A DNA stretch of 9,584 bases from Alphaproteobacteria bacterium (GTDB taxonomy: Bacteria > Pseudomonadota > Alphaproteobacteria > UBA6615). Positions within the stretch are counted from its first letter, which is position 1; the number at the start of each line of letters is the position of its first letter. Where the stretch lies: assembly GCA_029243445.1 (NCBI GenBank), contig JAQWSA010000092.1, positions 1-9,584 on the forward strand, given 5' to 3'. A program made the translations under genes and the position numbers. Shown here piece by piece: positions 7,312-9,584 of the stretch. The notes beneath the pieces are model-generated. The model was given only the letters and a program-made list of their open reading frames with translations, searched no databases and had not been told where the DNA came from.

Positions 7312-8094
7312 CTGGCTAATGAAAACGCATCATTTGAAAAACGCCCTAAAAACCCCATAGTAGTGATTCCTGCTCGCATGGCCTCAACGCGACTTCCAGG
7401 AAAACCACTGGCAGATATAGGTGGTGAGCCTATGGTAGTTCATTGCTGGAAACGGGCTGTAGAGGCAGAGGTTGGGCCTGTAATTGTTGCCTGTGCTGAA
7501 TTAGAGATTGCTCGAGTGATAGAAGCTGTTGGTGGTGTAGCAGTTATGACTGATCCTTGTTTGCAATCCGGAACAGATCGTGTTGCAGCCGCATTAAAGG
7601 AAGTTGATCCTGATGAAAAATATGATGTAGTTATTAACCTTCAAGGTGATTTACCTACTCTTGATCCAGATTCCATACGTTCTGTGATATCAGGTTTTTC
7701 TAGGATTGAAGTAGACATAGTAACACTCGCGTGTCAGATAACGGATAAAAATGAAATTAGTAATCCCAATGTGGTAAAAGCAGTTATATCTATGGAGAGT
7801 AACACAACTAGGGGCCGTGCGCTGTATTTCAGTCGTGCTAGTGTACCAGCGGGCTTAGGAAGTTATTACCATCATATCGGAATTTATGCCTATAGAAGAG
7901 CTGCTCTGTTTAATTTTGTTTCTTTACCAGTCAGTAATCTTGAAAAACGTGAAAAATTAGAACAGCTAAGAGCTCTCGAAGCTGGAATGTGTCTTGAGGT
8001 GGTTCTCGTTGACACAGTACCACTCGGTGTCGATACTCCTAGTGATCTTGATCGAGCCAGGGTGTTGCTTGGCTCAGTAATTGGTAATTGCTAG
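7312..8094 (+). CDS. kdsB: KdsB, 3-deoxy-manno-octulosonate cytidylyltransferase (CMP-Kdo synthetase)
   Basis: Activates Kdo with CTP to CMP-Kdo for the inner core of lipopolysaccharide; cytoplasmic. Numbering from the CTG at 7312 gives 260 residues (family about 245-255). The nucleotide-binding start is IVVIPARMASTRLPGKPL (16-33). SGTDR (86-90), the metal/CTP motif NLQGDLPT (109-116), ALYFSRASVP (170-179), HHIGIYAYRR (187-196) and GVDTPSDLDR (239-248) follow in family order. The start is unusual. The GTG at 7363 would cut off the first beta strand (IVV), and no in-frame ATG exists upstream. CTG at 7312, seven bases after GGAG and giving (M)ANENASFEKRPKNP, fits best. ATT at 7309 is possible. 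So is one missing base in the A5/C4 run near 7348-7356, which would join the out-of-frame ATG at 7319. pheA follows after 12 bp. Confidence 0.9.
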   Translation: MANENASFEKRPKNPIVVIPARMASTRLPGKPLADIGGEPMVVHCWKRAVEAEVGPVIVACAELEIARVIEAVGGVAVMTDPCLQSGTDRVAAALKEVDPDEKYDVVINLQGDLPTLDPDSIRSVISGFSRIEVDIVTLACQITDKNEISNPNVVKAVISMESNTTRGRALYFSRASVPAGLGSYYHHIGIYAYRRAALFNFVSLPVSNLEKREKLEQLRALEAGMCLEVVLVDTVPLGVDTPSDLDRARVLLGSVIGNC

Positions 8095-8106
8095 AGTTGG
8101 CAAATA

Positions 8107-8973
8107 ATGAAAAAAAGTGATGAAAACCTAATTCCTGCTAATACAATAGCATATCAAGGTGTTGCTGGTGCTAATTCGCATATTGCGTGTTTGCAGGCTT
8201 TTCCTGATATGAGGCCAATGGCTTGTGACAGTTTTGAAGATGCATTTTCTGCCGTTCAAGTAGACGGTAAAGCTGCTTTAGCTATGATCCCTATTGAAAA
8301 CTCACTTGGTGGACGTGTTGCTGACATCCATTATTTATTACCCGAATCTAAGCTCTATATAGTTAGAGAACATTATTTATCAGTTGAATATCAGCTTCTT
8401 GGTGTAGAAAATGCAACATTAGAGGGGCTAGTTCAAGTTCGAAGCCATACTCAGGCTTTAGCACAATGTCGTGGTCAACTAAACCAATTAGGGGTTAGCA
8501 CTTTAGCGTGTGCAGATACCGCCGGCTCCGCTAAAGAGGTAGCTGAGCTTGGTGATCCCAAAATAGCAGCTATTGCTCCTGCTTTGGCAGGAAAAATATA
8601 TAATCTTAAAACGTTAAGGGACCGGTTTGAAGACCGTATTGGTAATACTACAAGATTTGTTGTGTTGTCGCGTGCTCGTCGTGATCCAGATCCTAATGAT
8701 GGTCCATGCGTAACGGCACTTATATTTCAGGTGCGTTCTGTTCCAGCGGCTCTTTATAAATCTATGGGTGGATTTGCGACAAATGGTGTTAATATTACTA
8801 AGCTAGAAAGCTATGTAACTGGAGAGAAATTTAGTGTTGCTAGGTTCTATGTAGAGATAGATGGACATCCAGCTGACCCCGCAGTTTCTCGTGCTCTAGA
8901 GGAACTGGATTATTTTTCATCTCAGGTAAGGATATTAGGTGCATTTTCTGCTAATGAATTTAGGCAACAATAA
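8107..8973 (+). CDS. pheA: PheA, monofunctional prephenate dehydratase with ACT regulatory domain
   Basis: Converts prephenate to phenylpyruvate in phenylalanine synthesis; cytoplasmic. The 288 residues form a catalytic domain (about 12-190) with AYQGVAGANS (15-24), IPIENSLGGRV (61-71), SHTQALAQC (113-121) and the active-site motif TTRF (181-184). A C-terminal ACT domain follows (about 202-285) with PAALYK (213-218) and NITKLESY (229-236), corresponding to the GALV and ESRP feedback motifs, so phenylalanine inhibition is likely. No chorismate mutase domain is fused, unlike the enterobacterial PheA. The ATG comes 12 bp after the kdsB stop with only a weak purine stretch (GAGTTGG) upstream, suggesting co-transcription with kdsB. 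The kdsB-pheA pairing is, to my knowledge, common in alphaproteobacteria. Confidence 0.96.
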   Translation: MKKSDENLIPANTIAYQGVAGANSHIACLQAFPDMRPMACDSFEDAFSAVQVDGKAALAMIPIENSLGGRVADIHYLLPESKLYIVREHYLSVEYQLLGVENATLEGLVQVRSHTQALAQCRGQLNQLGVSTLACADTAGSAKEVAELGDPKIAAIAPALAGKIYNLKTLRDRFEDRIGNTTRFVVLSRARRDPDPNDGPCVTALIFQVRSVPAALYKSMGGFATNGVNITKLESYVTGEKFSVARFYVEIDGHPADPAVSRALEELDYFSSQVRILGAFSANEFRQQ

Positions 8974-8989
8974 ATTGAAATTATGTTTT

Positions 8990-9022
8990 GATAAAAGACT
9001 AAACTTTTTTATCTAGTTTTTT
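8990..9022 (+). terminator. Weak candidate terminator after pheA
   Basis: In the 47-bp convergent gap between pheA and nudC, GATAAAAG (8990-8997) can pair with CTTTT plus ATC (9004-9008, 9011-9013) around a 6-base loop with a two-base bulge. CTAG and a run of six T (9017-9022) follow. The stem is almost all A/T, so it would be weak. The position between convergent genes is what makes it plausible. Confidence 0.3.
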
Positions 9023-9584
9023 ATTCCTCAGATAGCCATTCTTCTATTAGGCGTCGTGCAATTGAATCCTTGCGGGGTAGCTGAAGGTCTGAATCAGGTG
9101 TAATTGCCTTTAACTCATCACGGCTAATCCAATCAGCAGATTCTAGTTCTTTTGGGTCGGGGTGCAGATCGGTGTTTAAAGCACGCGCCCTAAAGCCCAC
9201 CATGAGGGAAGAAGGAAAGGGCCATGGTTGTGAATGCTGGTAAACAATGTCAGTTAAATTAACTCCAACTTCTTCAAAGACTTCTCTTGCAACACAGTCT
9301 TCCAAGTTTTCTCCTGGTTCAAGGAAGCCAGCGAGCACAGATTGCATTTTTGCAGGGAAGCGTCCGGCGCGTGCTAAAATAATTTTATCACCATTATAAA
9401 CGAGAACAATGCAAGCTGAGTCGGTGCGTGGAAAATGGACTGTATTACAACTTTTATCTTTGCATCGACGCTGATGGCCGGCTGCTTCGCTATGCGTCAT
9501 ATTACCACATACTCCACAATGAAGGTGCTGTTGGTGCCAATAGTTAATACCTCTAGCGTAGGCTAGTAGATTGCCTTCTTCTGG
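9021..9584 (-). CDS. nudC: NudC, NADH pyrophosphatase (partial, N-terminus off the right edge)
   Basis: Nudix hydrolase that splits NAD(H) into NMN(H) and AMP and, in E. coli, removes NAD caps from RNA. The frame is open through the right edge, leaving 187 visible residues; the ATG at 9500 is internal, because the zinc ribbon starts before it. The first cysteine pair HCGVCGN is at visible residues 22-28 and the second, C41-x4-C46, precedes HFPRTD (50-55). The Nudix box GFLEPGENLEDCVAREVFEEVGV spans 86-108 with all consensus positions present (G-x5-E-x7-RE-V-x-EE-x-G-V). The NADH-diphosphatase signature SQPWPFPSS (118-126) separates it from generic Nudix enzymes. Some 100 or more N-terminal residues are expected outside the window. 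It converges on pheA. The second cysteine pair is spaced by four rather than two residues, which I believe also occurs in alphaproteobacterial homologues. Confidence 0.95.
   Translation of the reverse strand, partial: PEEGNLLAYARGINYWHQQHLHCGVCGNMTHSEAAGHQRRCKDKSCNTVHFPRTDSACIVLVYNGDKIILARAGRFPAKMQSVLAGFLEPGENLEDCVAREVFEEVGVNLTDIVYQHSQPWPFPSSLMVGFRARALNTDLHPDPKELESADWISRDELKAITPDSDLQLPRKDSIARRLIEEWLSEE

Noticed and set aside
7363..8094. kdsB starting at the GTG at 7363
   Set aside because: This start removes the conserved IVV strand before IPAR and has no Shine-Dalgarno sequence, whereas GGAG lies properly placed for an upstream start.
9021..9500. A complete 159-residue Nudix protein starting at 9500
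   Set aside because: The frame continues upstream to the edge and encodes the first CxxC of the NudC zinc ribbon, so the ATG at 9500 is internal and the gene is truncated by the window.

Overview
The window reads as an ordinary chromosomal stretch of an AT-rich Gram-negative bacterium, most probably an alphaproteobacterium. The Gram-negative call rests on kdsB (CMP-Kdo synthesis for lipopolysaccharide) and on a periplasmic binding-protein transporter. The alphaproteobacterial call is an inference from the kdsB-pheA-nudC neighbourhood, the PheA ACT-domain sequence (NITKLESY) and the double-ACT protein next to hisN. The AT-rich codon use and A/T-rich spacers would suit a free-living marine lineage, but I cannot place it further.

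Left part, minus strand, read from right to left: hisN (histidinol-phosphatase family), a double-ACT-domain protein of the GcvR-like type, then the complete yejA, yejB and yejE genes and most of yejF. This is a peptide ABC transporter: YejA is the periplasmic binding protein, YejB and YejE the two permeases, and YejF a fused double ATPase. hisN and the ACT gene are 15 bp apart. A 110-bp, very A/T-rich spacer with a consensus -10 hexamer precedes yejA. yejB, yejE and yejF overlap or touch. yejF runs off the left edge about 60 residues short of the usual length, before the H-loop of its second ATPase domain.

Right part, plus strand: kdsB (CMP-Kdo synthetase) and pheA (prephenate dehydratase), 12 bp apart and probably co-transcribed. 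They converge on nudC (NADH pyrophosphatase, minus strand), whose N-terminus lies beyond the right edge. The 319-bp divergent spacer between hisN and kdsB has no gene that I can see, but holds two consensus TATAAT hexamers facing outward and two 7-bp-arm palindromes.

I found no mobile element, CRISPR array, RNA gene or plainly new system. The points most worth a second look are small: kdsB has no in-frame ATG at its proper N-terminus and may start at CTG; a perfect 15-bp palindrome abuts the kdsB -10 element; YejA carries an isolated periplasmic CxxC pair; and the second ATPase domain of YejF has a diverged Q-loop.
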